Shown here piece after piece: positions 52,611 to 61,269 of a DNA stretch of 64,000 nucleotides. The notes beneath the pieces were generated by a model. The model ran no database searches. It was not told the DNA's origin and saw only the letters and a program-made list of their open reading frames with translations. Each line of letters begins with the position of its first letter. The stretch's first letter is position 1. Origin of the DNA: Neopusillimonas maritima (GTDB lineage: Bacteria; Pseudomonadota; Gammaproteobacteria; Burkholderiales; Burkholderiaceae_B); assembly GCF_040930455.2 (NCBI RefSeq), contig NZ_CP170494.1; one strand, 5' to 3'. The position numbers and the translations under genes are program-made.

Positions 52611-53777
52611 TCACGGTCGCAAGAACTTAACGCACAGCCAAACCAGCACCGACATACACAAAGCGGCAACAAGATTCGCCGTGGTGCTGATATCAATTGT
52701 GGCGCTACCTAACATCGTGCCCAAGGCAATGCCCACGTAAATGGCTGAAGAATTCAGCGACACAACCATTGGCCCGTGACTCGGTGCGACATCGATCAAG
52801 CGAGCTTGTTGCGGGGGCGCCTGACACCAACTGGTTCCCCCCCAAAGCACCATAAGAAAGCCCACCATGAAGTAGAGCGCCACCCCTGTTGAGTTTCCAA
52901 TGAGCAACATCAAGGCGAACCCCAGCGCCATGAATGCAAATGCCCAAAGCAAGACAGTACGCGGATCCCAGCGGTCAACGGCCGCGCCACATACAATATT
53001 TCCAACCACCGCGCCAATGCCGTACAAAAGCAACATAATCGACATGTGCGATGCACTGATGCCCAAATCGTCCAAAACAACCAGCACAAACGCATAGGGG
53101 ACATAACACGCAGCCACGCCCAAGACCGTTACCGGCAAAATGAGCATTATTTTGCGATCTTTCAATAACGCGAGGCGTCTTTTTAATGGTACGGCGGCTC
53201 CACCCGGCATCGGCGGTAAGCGAAAGAAGATACCAATGGCCGCCAGTACACCAACCGCCGCCACCATAAATAAAGCACCCCGCCAGGAAAGCGCATTGCT
53301 GGCCAAATTCCCCAACGGCACGCCAATCGCCGTTGCGATGGTCATGCCCCCCACCACGACCGACAAAGCGCGACCTCGTGACTCAAGCGGCGCCAAAGAA
53401 GCAGCCATAGCGGCAGCGTTGGGCGTGAAGGATGCAGCCGCTGCGGCCGCAAAAATGCGGCTGACCAGCAACATTTCAAAACTCGGCGCCAAAGCCGCTG
53501 CAATATCGGTTAAAACAAGCGCAACAATGGCGCTAATAAGTAATTTCCGTCGCTCAAATCGCACAGTTAATGTTGCCAATATCGGAGACAGAACCGCATA
53601 ACTTGCAGCAAAAACCGTTACGGCATATCCTGCGTGGGCGACGCTGACACCCAGCTCCGCGGCCATCTCGGGCAAAAACGCAGAAAGAATAAATGCGTCG
53701 GTACCCACAGCAAAGGTACCCAGGGCCAATATGGCAACAGAACGCGCAACGTCGCTTTGTAATCCAGGCAATTTCAT
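52611..53777 (-). CDS. MFS transporter (AraJ/PbuE-type drug:H+ antiporter family)
   Basis: About 388 residues with 12 hydrophobic helices. The first part, ILALGTFAVGTDAFILSAFLPEMAAELGVSVAHAGYAVTVFA, is typical of the DHA1 AraJ/YdhP-like group. The loop 2-3 sequence TVRFERRKLL and the motif C-like GNLASNALSWRGAL follow. The exported substrate is unknown. ATG 53777 fits the family; an open extension to a GTG at 53819 exists. Confidence 0.85.
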   Translation of the reverse strand: MKLPGLQSDVARSVAILALGTFAVGTDAFILSAFLPEMAAELGVSVAHAGYAVTVFAASYAVLSPILATLTVRFERRKLLISAIVALVLTDIAAALAPSFEMLLVSRIFAAAAAASFTPNAAAMAASLAPLESRGRALSVVVGGMTIATAIGVPLGNLASNALSWRGALFMVAAVGVLAAIGIFFRLPPMPGGAAVPLKRRLALLKDRKIMLILPVTVLGVAACYVPYAFVLVVLDDLGISASHMSIMLLLYGIGAVVGNIVCGAAVDRWDPRTVLLWAFAFMALGFALMLLIGNSTGVALYFMVGFLMVLWGGTSWCQAPPQQARLIDVAPSHGPMVVSLNSSAIYVGIALGTMLGSATIDISTTANLVAALCMSVLVWLCVKFLRP

Positions 53778-53843
53778 CAGTAAACCGTGTCTCTTGTGCT
53801 TATTCTGATCAGGCGACACTATACAAGAAGAAATAACGAGACA

Positions 53844-56618
53844 ATGAAAAATACCAATAAGCGGCGCATACCCACGACATTTGCAGCGCTACTCACCCTC
53901 ATCTCCTTATCAGCAAGCGCAGAGAACTTCGACACGCCGGAATATCGACAGCAGTACGGCCTAGCCATGATCAATGCCGCCCAGGCCTACCAACAAGGTT
54001 TCACCGGCCAAGGAGTGCGCGTGGGCGTCATAGACTCAGGCATATTCAGCCTGCATCCCGAATTCCTGGGGCGTATCGGCGGTGGCTGGGATATCTACAA
54101 CAACCGGGCGATTACGCAAAACTGGGGCATTGATCTTGAAGGACACGGTACCCATGTGTCGGGCATCATTGCCGCCAACCGCAACGGCATTGGCATGCAC
54201 GGTGTTGCATTTAATTCGCAAATCGTCATGATCCGCAGTGATGACGACGGAGAGGGTGAGGAAGAAGAAAGCTACGAGCAAGAAGATATTGCCTTTGCGC
54301 GCGGATGGAACCGGGCGGCCACATTTAACTTACCCATACTGAACGCCAGCCTTGGTTACAACGGTTGCGACCCGGGTGACAGCGGCTCACTGGCCGAACC
54401 ATGCAATATCCTAGACTACGGTAACGCCGGAAATATCGAAGAGCGGTATCCCCGCTCCCTTGAGGGTCTGCGCGCCTTAACACGCGGCGATACCTTGATG
54501 GTGATCTCAACGGGCAACGAACAACAGCCCAGCCCGGATATGCTGGCGGGCTTGCCCCATTACTTCGACGAATTTGAAGACAATTGGGTTGCTGTTGCGG
54601 CACTTGGGGAAGATGGCCAGTTGGCGGGCTATTCCAATCTGTGCGGCGTCGCTGCGCAGTGGTGTATTTCCGCCCCCGGCGGCGACTGGGATGAAACACG
54701 CGGCATCTATTCAACCAAGACCGGCGGTGGCTACGTGCGCATGTCGGGCACGTCGATGGCGGCACCTCATGTTGCCGGTGCCGCTGCATTGGTAAAGGAA
54801 GCGTTCCCGTTCTTCAAAGCCTACCATTTGCAACAGACTCTTTTGACTACGGCAACTGATATTGGCGTCGCAGGAGTCGACAGCACCTACGGTTGGGGCG
54901 CGCTGAATGTCGGCAAAGCCGTGAAAGGCCCAGGCGCCTTTACCGATGATTTCGCTGTCGACACACTGGGATACAACGCGACTTTCTCAAACGACATTGG
55001 TGGCAACGGCAAACTCATCAAGCTTGGTCAGGGCTCGATAACCCTTACCGGAACCAACAGCTACCAGGGCGGCACTGATATTGTTGGGGGCAAAGTGGTT
55101 ATGAATGGCATTCAAACCTCAACCACCACCGTTCGAACAGGCGGCACACTGGGCGGCACGGGCACGATTCAAGACGTCCAAAATTATGGGGTGGTGGCGC
55201 CGGGCAACTCGATTGGCACGTTGAATATCTTTGGTGACTACACCGCCTACCCGGGTTCACGCCTGGAAATCGAGGTGAATGAAAACAATGCCACCGATGT
55301 TCTGCAAGTTACCGGCAACGTTCAACTGGATGGCACCCTTGCGCTTGAAGGCGGACCCTTCCGGCAAGGCGTAGACTACAATTTCCTGGCCGTTAACGGC
55401 GGGACGGTTAGCGGAACCTTCGCGGATATTGATACCGACCTCGTGTTTCTTTCACCCAGCTTACGAATTAATAACAGCGGCGCCATTTTCGATGTCCAAC
55501 GCAATAATGTTGCGTTCTCGAGCTACCTGACAACCTCCAACCAGATCGCGGTAGCCGATGCGTTGGACACGCTCTCAAGCAGTCCGCCGGCCGCCATGAG
55601 CGCAATTTTCGACGATTTGCTGAACTCAACACAAACCTCGATCAGCGGCCTTGCTGACTCACTTTCCGGGGAAGGCCATGCCAGCGTGCAAAGCGCCCTA
55701 TTGCAAGCCGCTTATCAAAGAACAAACCGGTTATCTGAGCGGATAGGCGGGGCGCTGGATCTTGCCGCCTCTTCTTCTGCCTACCCACTCTGGGTAACTT
55801 TCGATAACCAATGGCAATCGATGAACGGGCGCAACGGCGCCGCTGACACCCGCTACCGTAATCACGGGTTCACCCTGGGCGGCGATTTTTCAATTGGATC
55901 TGACTGGCGCGCCGGCCTTGCAGTGGGTTACAGCGATGGCCGGGTGGAAACCGACGCGCGCCAGACAAGTACCGACGCCGACAATTACGCCGTATCCCTG
56001 TATTCCGGCAAAAGCTGGCGCAACGGAAACAGCAGGCTGAACCTGCTATTCGGGGCGAGCCTTTCGCGTCACAATCTTGATGCACAGCGCACCGTTAGCA
56101 CAGGCGGAGCGCAAACGCTTACGACCGATTACCACGGTTATGGCCGGCAATTGTTTGCTGAACTCGGCTACGCGTTTCAGGTTAGCCCGGCCGGCATGCT
56201 TGAACCCTACGCATCCGTGGCATGGTCATCGTTAAAAACGCGTGGTTTTACCGAATCGGGCGGCGCCGCAGCACTGACCGCCGAAAGCCGCACCGACACC
56301 GTAGGCACGATGACGCTGGGTATTCGTGGCTTGACACATGTCTCCGTTGGCAAAAAGCAGGCACGCTTGCGCGCGGGAATCGGATGGCGCTATGCCGCCG
56401 GCGACCTGACACCGACACGCCTTATGCAGTTCGTTGCAGCACCAACGGCAACATACACCGTTGAAGGCACCGCGCTGGCACGCAATGCCCTGGTCATGGA
56501 GCTAGGGGCCGAAGTCGATCTGGGCCGTTACAGCACCCTGGGTTTAGCGTATAACGGCCAATTCGGTGACGGCACGTCTGACAACGCAGGCTCAGTCAAC
56601 TTACGCGTTCGGTTCTAG
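53844..56618 (+). CDS. Subtilase (S8) autotransporter
   Basis: About 924 residues. A signal peptide (TTFAALLTLISLSASA) is followed by a peptidase S8 domain with Asp64 in VGVIDSGIF, His101 in LEGHGTHVSGIIAA, the oxyanion Asn in LNASLGYNG, and the catalytic Ser in RMSGTSMAAPHVAGAA near residue 313. A beta-helical passenger part follows (GGTDIVGGKVVMNGI, GTGTIQDVQNYGVVAPGNSIGTL, a passenger-associated repeat). The last about 270 residues form an autotransporter barrel ending in RVRF. An acidic insert with repeated Glu (DDDGEGEEEESYEQED) may bind calcium. It should be exposed or released at the cell surface as protease. Confidence 0.93.
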   Translation: MKNTNKRRIPTTFAALLTLISLSASAENFDTPEYRQQYGLAMINAAQAYQQGFTGQGVRVGVIDSGIFSLHPEFLGRIGGGWDIYNNRAITQNWGIDLEGHGTHVSGIIAANRNGIGMHGVAFNSQIVMIRSDDDGEGEEEESYEQEDIAFARGWNRAATFNLPILNASLGYNGCDPGDSGSLAEPCNILDYGNAGNIEERYPRSLEGLRALTRGDTLMVISTGNEQQPSPDMLAGLPHYFDEFEDNWVAVAALGEDGQLAGYSNLCGVAAQWCISAPGGDWDETRGIYSTKTGGGYVRMSGTSMAAPHVAGAAALVKEAFPFFKAYHLQQTLLTTATDIGVAGVDSTYGWGALNVGKAVKGPGAFTDDFAVDTLGYNATFSNDIGGNGKLIKLGQGSITLTGTNSYQGGTDIVGGKVVMNGIQTSTTTVRTGGTLGGTGTIQDVQNYGVVAPGNSIGTLNIFGDYTAYPGSRLEIEVNENNATDVLQVTGNVQLDGTLALEGGPFRQGVDYNFLAVNGGTVSGTFADIDTDLVFLSPSLRINNSGAIFDVQRNNVAFSSYLTTSNQIAVADALDTLSSSPPAAMSAIFDDLLNSTQTSISGLADSLSGEGHASVQSALLQAAYQRTNRLSERIGGALDLAASSSAYPLWVTFDNQWQSMNGRNGAADTRYRNHGFTLGGDFSIGSDWRAGLAVGYSDGRVETDARQTSTDADNYAVSLYSGKSWRNGNSRLNLLFGASLSRHNLDAQRTVSTGGAQTLTTDYHGYGRQLFAELGYAFQVSPAGMLEPYASVAWSSLKTRGFTESGGAAALTAESRTDTVGTMTLGIRGLTHVSVGKKQARLRAGIGWRYAAGDLTPTRLMQFVAAPTATYTVEGTALARNALVMELGAEVDLGRYSTLGLAYNGQFGDGTSDNAGSVNLRVRF

Positions 56619-56627
56619 GCAGGAACC

Positions 56628-56659
56628 CGGCAGTTCAATCACTCGTAATTGAACTGCCG
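56628..56659. terminator. Hairpin overlapping the 3' end of the LysR gene
   Basis: CGGCAGTTCAAT (56628-56639) pairs perfectly with ATTGAACTGCCG (56648-56659). It lies 10 bases after the autotransporter stop and includes the last codons of the convergent LysR gene, so it probably ends both transcripts, although there is no long T-run. Confidence 0.6.
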
Positions 56660-57526
56660 TACCAATGCCAGAAACGCATGCAGAATCGGCGAAGTATCAT
56701 CGCGCCGATACATGCAGCTTAGCTCTATATCTTTCAACGTGTTTGAACGCAACGGCCGGTAAACTACGTTTGGCAAATTAAGGGTTTGAGCCGACTGCGT
56801 TGTAATACATACCCCGAAACCGCTTGCCACCATGGCGATACACGTAACGATGTCATCGGTTGCCTGCTCAACCTTGAATTTCAAACCCTCGGTCCGAAAC
56901 GCGGCGGCAATCTCTTCGCCCAACCCGTGCATCGGTGCATTCGGATACACCACCAAGGGCTCGTTATCGAGATCGGCCAATGTAATATAGGCCCGATCAC
57001 ACAAAGGGTGCCCCTTGTACAAGCCCACCAGAAAGGGTTCGCGCAAGACAATCTCTACAGCAAGGTCGTCTTCGTCGGGCACCAGACGGTTGAACCCGAT
57101 CGTAATGCGTCGGTCACGCAGTGCCTCCAACTGCTCGGCTTTCGTCATGTTGTACAGCGCCACTTTAACCTTGGGCCGACGTTGGCGGAACTCACTTAGA
57201 ATTCGCGGAATCGCATTCAACACGCCTGAACTGAAAAACGCAACATCAAGACGCCCGATATAGCCCTGCTCGGCCAGTTGAGCCCGCTCTTCGGCACGAC
57301 GGCTCAAGGCCAATACGTTTGGCACCTCTTCAAGCAACGCCCGACCGGCTTCAGTCAGCTCGGCGCCTTTTGGCGTGCGCGTAAACAGCGTGACGCCCAG
57401 ATCGTCTTCCAATGCCTTGATATGCCGGGTAAGAGGCGGCTGCGTAATATGTAGTTTGGCTGCCGCCCGTCCGAAGTTTTGCTCCTGCGCCAACATTAAA
57501 AAGTAGCGCATCTGCTTTAGATCCAT
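56639..57526 (-). CDS. CatR/ClcR/CbnR-like LysR regulator of the catabolic operon
   Basis: About 295 residues beginning MDLKQMRYFLMLAQEQNFGRAA, with the helix-turn-helix KLHITQPPLTRHIKALEDDLGVTLFTRT. N-terminus and length match LysR activators of catechol and chlorocatechol genes (CatR, ClcR, BenM, CbnR). It is divergent from the intradiol dioxygenase gene; the gap of 147 bases contains a matching recognition site. Muconate-type intermediates are the usual co-inducers; for this pathway 2-hydroxymuconate or the ring substrate is a plausible one. Confidence 0.88.
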   Translation of the reverse strand: MDLKQMRYFLMLAQEQNFGRAAAKLHITQPPLTRHIKALEDDLGVTLFTRTPKGAELTEAGRALLEEVPNVLALSRRAEERAQLAEQGYIGRLDVAFFSSGVLNAIPRILSEFRQRRPKVKVALYNMTKAEQLEALRDRRITIGFNRLVPDEDDLAVEIVLREPFLVGLYKGHPLCDRAYITLADLDNEPLVVYPNAPMHGLGEEIAAAFRTEGLKFKVEQATDDIVTCIAMVASGFGVCITTQSAQTLNLPNVVYRPLRSNTLKDIELSCMYRRDDTSPILHAFLALVRQFNYE

Positions 57527-57562
57527 ACCGCCCCCCCTCCTGGTATCCACAACAACCCCATC

Positions 57563-57577
57563 ATACCGAAACGGTAT
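57563..57577. promoter_or_regulatory. LysR box (ATAC-N7-GTAT)
   Basis: ATACCG and CGGTAT are arranged as a perfect palindrome around AAA. It contains T-N11-A and equals the ATAC-N7-GTAT recognition site known for CatR/ClcR/CbnR regulators. It lies 37-51 bases upstream of the LysR start and about 97 bases upstream of the dioxygenase start, fitting control of both divergent promoters. Confidence 0.75.
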
Positions 57578-57673
57578 TGAATTTTGATAATTTAGTATTG
57601 GACGATATGACGCATTCAATGCGAATATTAGAAGTTGGCCTACTTGACATTTATACGCAGTTCCCCGCGCGCC

Positions 57674-58618
57674 ATGATTATTAAAGACCAAAACGATGTT
57701 ACCCAAGCCGTATTAGCGGAAATTTCCCGTGCGCCCAACCCGCGTTTCAGAGAAATCATGTCGGCCGCGGTTCAGCACTTGCATGATTTTGCCCGCGACG
57801 CACAACTGACCGAAGCCGAATTTCACCAAATGTGCCAATACATTGCGTGCCTGGGGCAGCTTACAACACCGTCACACAACGAAGTAGTGCTGGCATGCGG
57901 CTCGCTGGGCTTGTCGTCGCTGGTTTGTCTGTTGAACAACGGCAGTAACGGGCAAACCGAAACAACAGCCAATTTAATGGGCCCGTTCTGGCGACTTAAC
58001 TCGCCGGCCACGGAAAACGGCGGCTCGATTGTGCGGTCGCCTACGCCGGGTGACCCCATTTTCGTGGAAGCCTGGGTGAAAGACAAGAGCGGAAAGCCGG
58101 TTCGCGGTGCCAAAGTCGACGTCTGGCACACCTCTGCCGATGGTTTCTACGAAAACCAGGATCCCGAACAAGCGGAAATGAATCTGCGCGGCCAATTTAC
58201 AACCGACGAAAATGGTTATATTGCCTTTCGCAGTGTGAAACCGGCCGGCTACCCCGTTCCTGTCTCGGGGCCGGTGGGTGAATTGCTTAAAGCGCAGGGG
58301 CGCCACAACATGCGCCCCGCACACATACACTTTATGGTGTTTAAAGAAGGCTATAAAACTCAGTTTTCGCAAGTTTACTCAAGCGATGACCCCAATATCG
58401 AGACCGACGCCCAGTTCGGCGTAACCCAGGCACTTCTTGGGGAATACGTCAAACACAATGGGAACGCCCCCAGCGCCGATATCACCGGCACATGGTATTC
58501 ACTGCAATGCGAGTTTGTCATTGAACCCGGTGAGGCGAGGTTACCCAAACCGCCTATTACGGAAAAAACCAATGCGCCCAGACCCGGCCGGGTCGTACTC
58601 GACCGCGTACCCGATTAA
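57674..58618 (+). CDS. Intradiol ring-cleavage dioxygenase (catechol/hydroxyquinol 1,2-dioxygenase family), possibly acting on pyrogallol
   Basis: A 314-residue enzyme. An N-terminal Dioxygenase_N helical domain covers residues 20-90 and the catalytic barrel follows. The Fe(III) ligands are visible: Tyr in DGFYENQDPEQ, Tyr in KPAGYPVPVSGPVGELL, and two His in RPAHIHFMVF. The YPVP-GPVGELL stretch is nearer to hydroxyquinol than to catechol 1,2-dioxygenases. The downstream genes decarboxylate and hydrate 2-oxo-hexenedioate rather than reduce maleylacetate, so a substrate whose intradiol product is 2-hydroxymuconate (pyrogallol) fits best. ATG 57674 lacks a good ribosome site; upstream alternatives exist. 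Confidence 0.82.
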   Translation: MIIKDQNDVTQAVLAEISRAPNPRFREIMSAAVQHLHDFARDAQLTEAEFHQMCQYIACLGQLTTPSHNEVVLACGSLGLSSLVCLLNNGSNGQTETTANLMGPFWRLNSPATENGGSIVRSPTPGDPIFVEAWVKDKSGKPVRGAKVDVWHTSADGFYENQDPEQAEMNLRGQFTTDENGYIAFRSVKPAGYPVPVSGPVGELLKAQGRHNMRPAHIHFMVFKEGYKTQFSQVYSSDDPNIETDAQFGVTQALLGEYVKHNGNAPSADITGTWYSLQCEFVIEPGEARLPKPPITEKTNAPRPGRVVLDRVPD

Positions 58619-58660
58619 ACTGTTTTTTATCTATTTACGTTTATCTGAAAGGACTCTTGG

Positions 58661-59467
58661 ATGACGCCTGATCAAATTAAAACCGCCGCTGCCGCATTGC
58701 GCCAGGCTGCCGAAACCGGCCAAGCCATTGGCGCCTTGCGCAACGACTACCCGGAACTCACCGTTGAATCGGCTTACGCCATTCAACAAATCAATACCGA
58801 ACACCGGCTTAAACAAGGGCGGCGCCGCATTGGCTGCAAAATCGGCCTCACCTCGCCGGCTGTTCAAAAACAACTGGGTGTCGACCAGCCCGACTTCGGC
58901 GTGCTGTTCGACGACATGGGCTATGGCGACGGCGAGCCTATTCCGTTTTCAGTACTGATGCAGCCCAAAGTCGAAGCAGAAATTGCTTTCGTGCTGAAGA
59001 AAGATCTCGACATGCCCAACCCAACACAAGTTGATGTCATGCAAGCCATCGATTACGCCTTGCCCGCCATTGAAATTGTAGGCAGCCGCATTGCCAATTG
59101 GGACATTCGCATTACCGACACGATTGCCGACAATGCTTCTTCGTCAACTTACGTACTGGGCACCACACCCCGCCAACTGAGCGAATTCGACGTGCGTCTG
59201 TGCGGCATGGCCATGATGAAAAACGGCGAACCGGTGTCAGTCGGCGCCGGCGCAGCCTGCCTGGGCAATCCAATTAATGCGGTTGTATGGCTCGCTCGCA
59301 CACTTTCCCGGCTGGGTACGCCATTGCAGGCGGGCGAACTCGTTTTATCCGGCGCGCTGGGCCCCATGGCCCCCGTCAATCCGGGCGAAATATTTGAAGC
59401 CCGAATTAATGGCCTGGGTAATGTCCGGGCAGTTTTTGAGCCAGACACGACGAAGGAAGACAAATGA
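58661..59467 (+). CDS. 2-Keto-4-pentenoate hydratase (DmpE/MhpD family)
   Basis: A 268-residue protein of the fumarylacetoacetase-like hydratase/decarboxylase family. GRRRIGCKIGLTSPAVQKQLGV, the metal-binding QPKVEAEIAFVLKKDL and ALPAIEIVGSRIANWD, and the late PLQAGELVLSGALGPM are standard for the hydratase branch. It adds water to 2-oxopent-4-enoate giving 4-hydroxy-2-oxovalerate. It overlaps the next gene by four bases; in dmp/nah operons hydratase and decarboxylase form a physical complex, which the overlap supports here. Confidence 0.88.
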   Translation: MTPDQIKTAAAALRQAAETGQAIGALRNDYPELTVESAYAIQQINTEHRLKQGRRRIGCKIGLTSPAVQKQLGVDQPDFGVLFDDMGYGDGEPIPFSVLMQPKVEAEIAFVLKKDLDMPNPTQVDVMQAIDYALPAIEIVGSRIANWDIRITDTIADNASSSTYVLGTTPRQLSEFDVRLCGMAMMKNGEPVSVGAGAACLGNPINAVVWLARTLSRLGTPLQAGELVLSGALGPMAPVNPGEIFEARINGLGNVRAVFEPDTTKEDK

Positions 59468-60231
59468 AGTCCATAGCTGAATACGCAGAACTTCTAGACG
59501 AAGCCGCGCGACTGGGCAACGAAGTGCCCCAGTTCGACACCGAAAACAAGCTCTCGCTGGAAGACGCTTACTCTATCCAGAAAGCCTCGATCGACCGTCG
59601 CCTTAGCCGCGGCCAGCGTCGTGTGGGTGTGAAAATGGGCTTCACCAGCCGCGCAAAAATGATCCAAATGGGTCTTTCCGATGTTATTTGGGGTCGTTTA
59701 ACCGATGCCATGCAGGTGGAAGAAGGCGGCAGTATTGAACTAAAAGGTTATGTACACCCACGTGCGGAGCCTGAACTGGCCTTTTTGCTTAAGCGCCCCC
59801 TGGCAGGCGACGTCACCGGGCCGGAGGCCCTGGCTGCGGTTGAAGCAATTGCGCCGGCCATTGAAATTATTGACTCGCGCTACAAAGATTTCAAATTCAC
59901 GTTACCCGAAGTGATTGCCGACAACGCCTCCTCCAGCAGTTTTGTCATCGGTGCCTGGCACGACCCCAGAACTGATTTCAGCAACCTGGGTCTAACCTTA
60001 AGTATGAATGGCAAAACCGTTCAAGTAGGTTCAACCGCCGCGCTGCTGGGCAACCCGTTAAGGTCGCTGGTCGCCGCTGCGCGGGTTTCGGCGCAAGCGG
60101 GAGAACCGCTGCAAGCCGGCTGGGTCGTTATGGCGGGCGGCGCAACACCGGCAGAATGGATCAAGCCGGGGCAATACGTTTCGGTTCAAATGGAAGGATT
60201 AGGTGAGTGCGGGTTCCACGCCAAAGACTAA
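59464..60231 (+). CDS. 2-Oxo-3-hexenedioate (4-oxalocrotonate) decarboxylase (DmpH family)
   Basis: A 255-residue paralogue of the preceding hydratase. RVGVKMGFTSRAKMIQMG, the metal site HPRAEPELAFLLKRPL and AIAPAIEIIDSRYKDF, and AGWVVMAGGATPAEWIKPGQYV (AGGAT in place of the hydratase's SGALG) mark the decarboxylase branch. It turns 4-oxalocrotonate into 2-hydroxypenta-2,4-dienoate, the substrate of the hydratase. No 4-oxalocrotonate tautomerase gene is in the cluster, so isomerisation of 2-hydroxymuconate must be spontaneous or come from elsewhere. Confidence 0.88.
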   Translation: MKSIAEYAELLDEAARLGNEVPQFDTENKLSLEDAYSIQKASIDRRLSRGQRRVGVKMGFTSRAKMIQMGLSDVIWGRLTDAMQVEEGGSIELKGYVHPRAEPELAFLLKRPLAGDVTGPEALAAVEAIAPAIEIIDSRYKDFKFTLPEVIADNASSSSFVIGAWHDPRTDFSNLGLTLSMNGKTVQVGSTAALLGNPLRSLVAAARVSAQAGEPLQAGWVVMAGGATPAEWIKPGQYVSVQMEGLGECGFHAKD

Positions 60232-60309
60232 TGCACCCCACCCTTGCCGGAGCGACACAACGCCGCACCGGCCCTTGACTCGTTTTTATGACTCCTGCAG
60301 GAGCACACA

Positions 60310-61269
60310 ATGACACAGAAAGTAAAAGCCGCCATTATTGGTTCAGGCAATATCGGCACCGACCTCATGATCAAGATCATGCGCAACAGCAAAACCCTTG
60401 AAATGGGTGCCATGGTAGGGATCGACCCCAAATCCGACGGCCTGGCCCGCGCTGAGCGCATGGGTGTAGCCACGACCGCAGAAGGCATCGACGGCCTGGT
60501 GAAAATGGATGTTTTCAAGGAAATCGATGTGGTGTTCGACGCCACATCGGCCGGCGCCCACGCACATCATAACGAGGTACTGCAAAAACACGGTGTGCAG
60601 GTTATCGACCTAACCCCGGCCGCCATTGGCCCGTTCGTTATTCCTGCGTTGAACCTGGAAGCGGAGAACGCCACCAACATGAACATGGTCACGTGCGGTG
60701 GCCAGGCCACCATTCCCATTGTGGGAGCCGTGTCGCAAGTGGCCAAAGTGCACTATGCGGAAATCGTCGCCTCGATTTCCAGCAAATCGGCCGGGCCGGG
60801 TACCCGTGCCAACATCGATGAGTTTACCGAAACCACGCGCGACGCCATCGAAAAACTGGGCGGTGCCGAACGGGGCAAGGCCATTATTATTCTGAACCCG
60901 GCCGAACCGCCGCTGATTATGCGCGACACCGTGTTCGTCCTGTCGGAGCCCGCCGACCAGAAAAAAGTGGAAGAAAGCATCGAAAGAATGGTAGCCAAGG
61001 TGCAGTCGTACGTACCGGGCTATCGCCTGAAGCAGAAAGTGCAGTTCGACGTCATCGATGAATCGGCCCCCATGAACGTACCGGGCATCGGCCCACGCCA
61101 CGGTCTGAAAATTGCCGTCTACCTGGAAGTGGAAGGGGCGGCACATTATCTGCCCGCCTATGCCGGCAACCTCGACATCATGACTTCCGCCGCGCTGGCT
61201 TGCGGCGACATGATGGCGCGCCGTCGCCTTGAGGCAGGCATGTCAAGAACACAAAAGGAAGTGGTGTAA
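60310..61269 (+). CDS. mhpF: Acetaldehyde dehydrogenase, acetylating (MhpF/DmpF)
   Basis: A 319-residue enzyme. KAAIIGSGNIGTDLMIKIMR is the NAD fold, the catalytic Cys is in MNMVTCGGQATIPI, and the conserved SISSKSAGPGTRANIDEFTETT and the HGLKIAVYLEVEGAAHYLPAYAGNLDIMT follow. It turns acetaldehyde channelled from the aldolase into acetyl-CoA. AGGAG lies 8 bases upstream. Its stop overlaps the aldolase start by one base, matching the obligate aldolase-dehydrogenase complex of the family. Confidence 0.93.
   Translation: MTQKVKAAIIGSGNIGTDLMIKIMRNSKTLEMGAMVGIDPKSDGLARAERMGVATTAEGIDGLVKMDVFKEIDVVFDATSAGAHAHHNEVLQKHGVQVIDLTPAAIGPFVIPALNLEAENATNMNMVTCGGQATIPIVGAVSQVAKVHYAEIVASISSKSAGPGTRANIDEFTETTRDAIEKLGGAERGKAIIILNPAEPPLIMRDTVFVLSEPADQKKVEESIERMVAKVQSYVPGYRLKQKVQFDVIDESAPMNVPGIGPRHGLKIAVYLEVEGAAHYLPAYAGNLDIMTSAALACGDMMARRRLEAGMSRTQKEVV

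Noticed and set aside
57674..58618. Hydroxyquinol or classical catechol ortho-cleavage pathway
   Set aside because: No maleylacetate reductase, muconate cycloisomerase or other beta-ketoadipate genes accompany the dioxygenase; the neighbours are all of the lower meta pathway.
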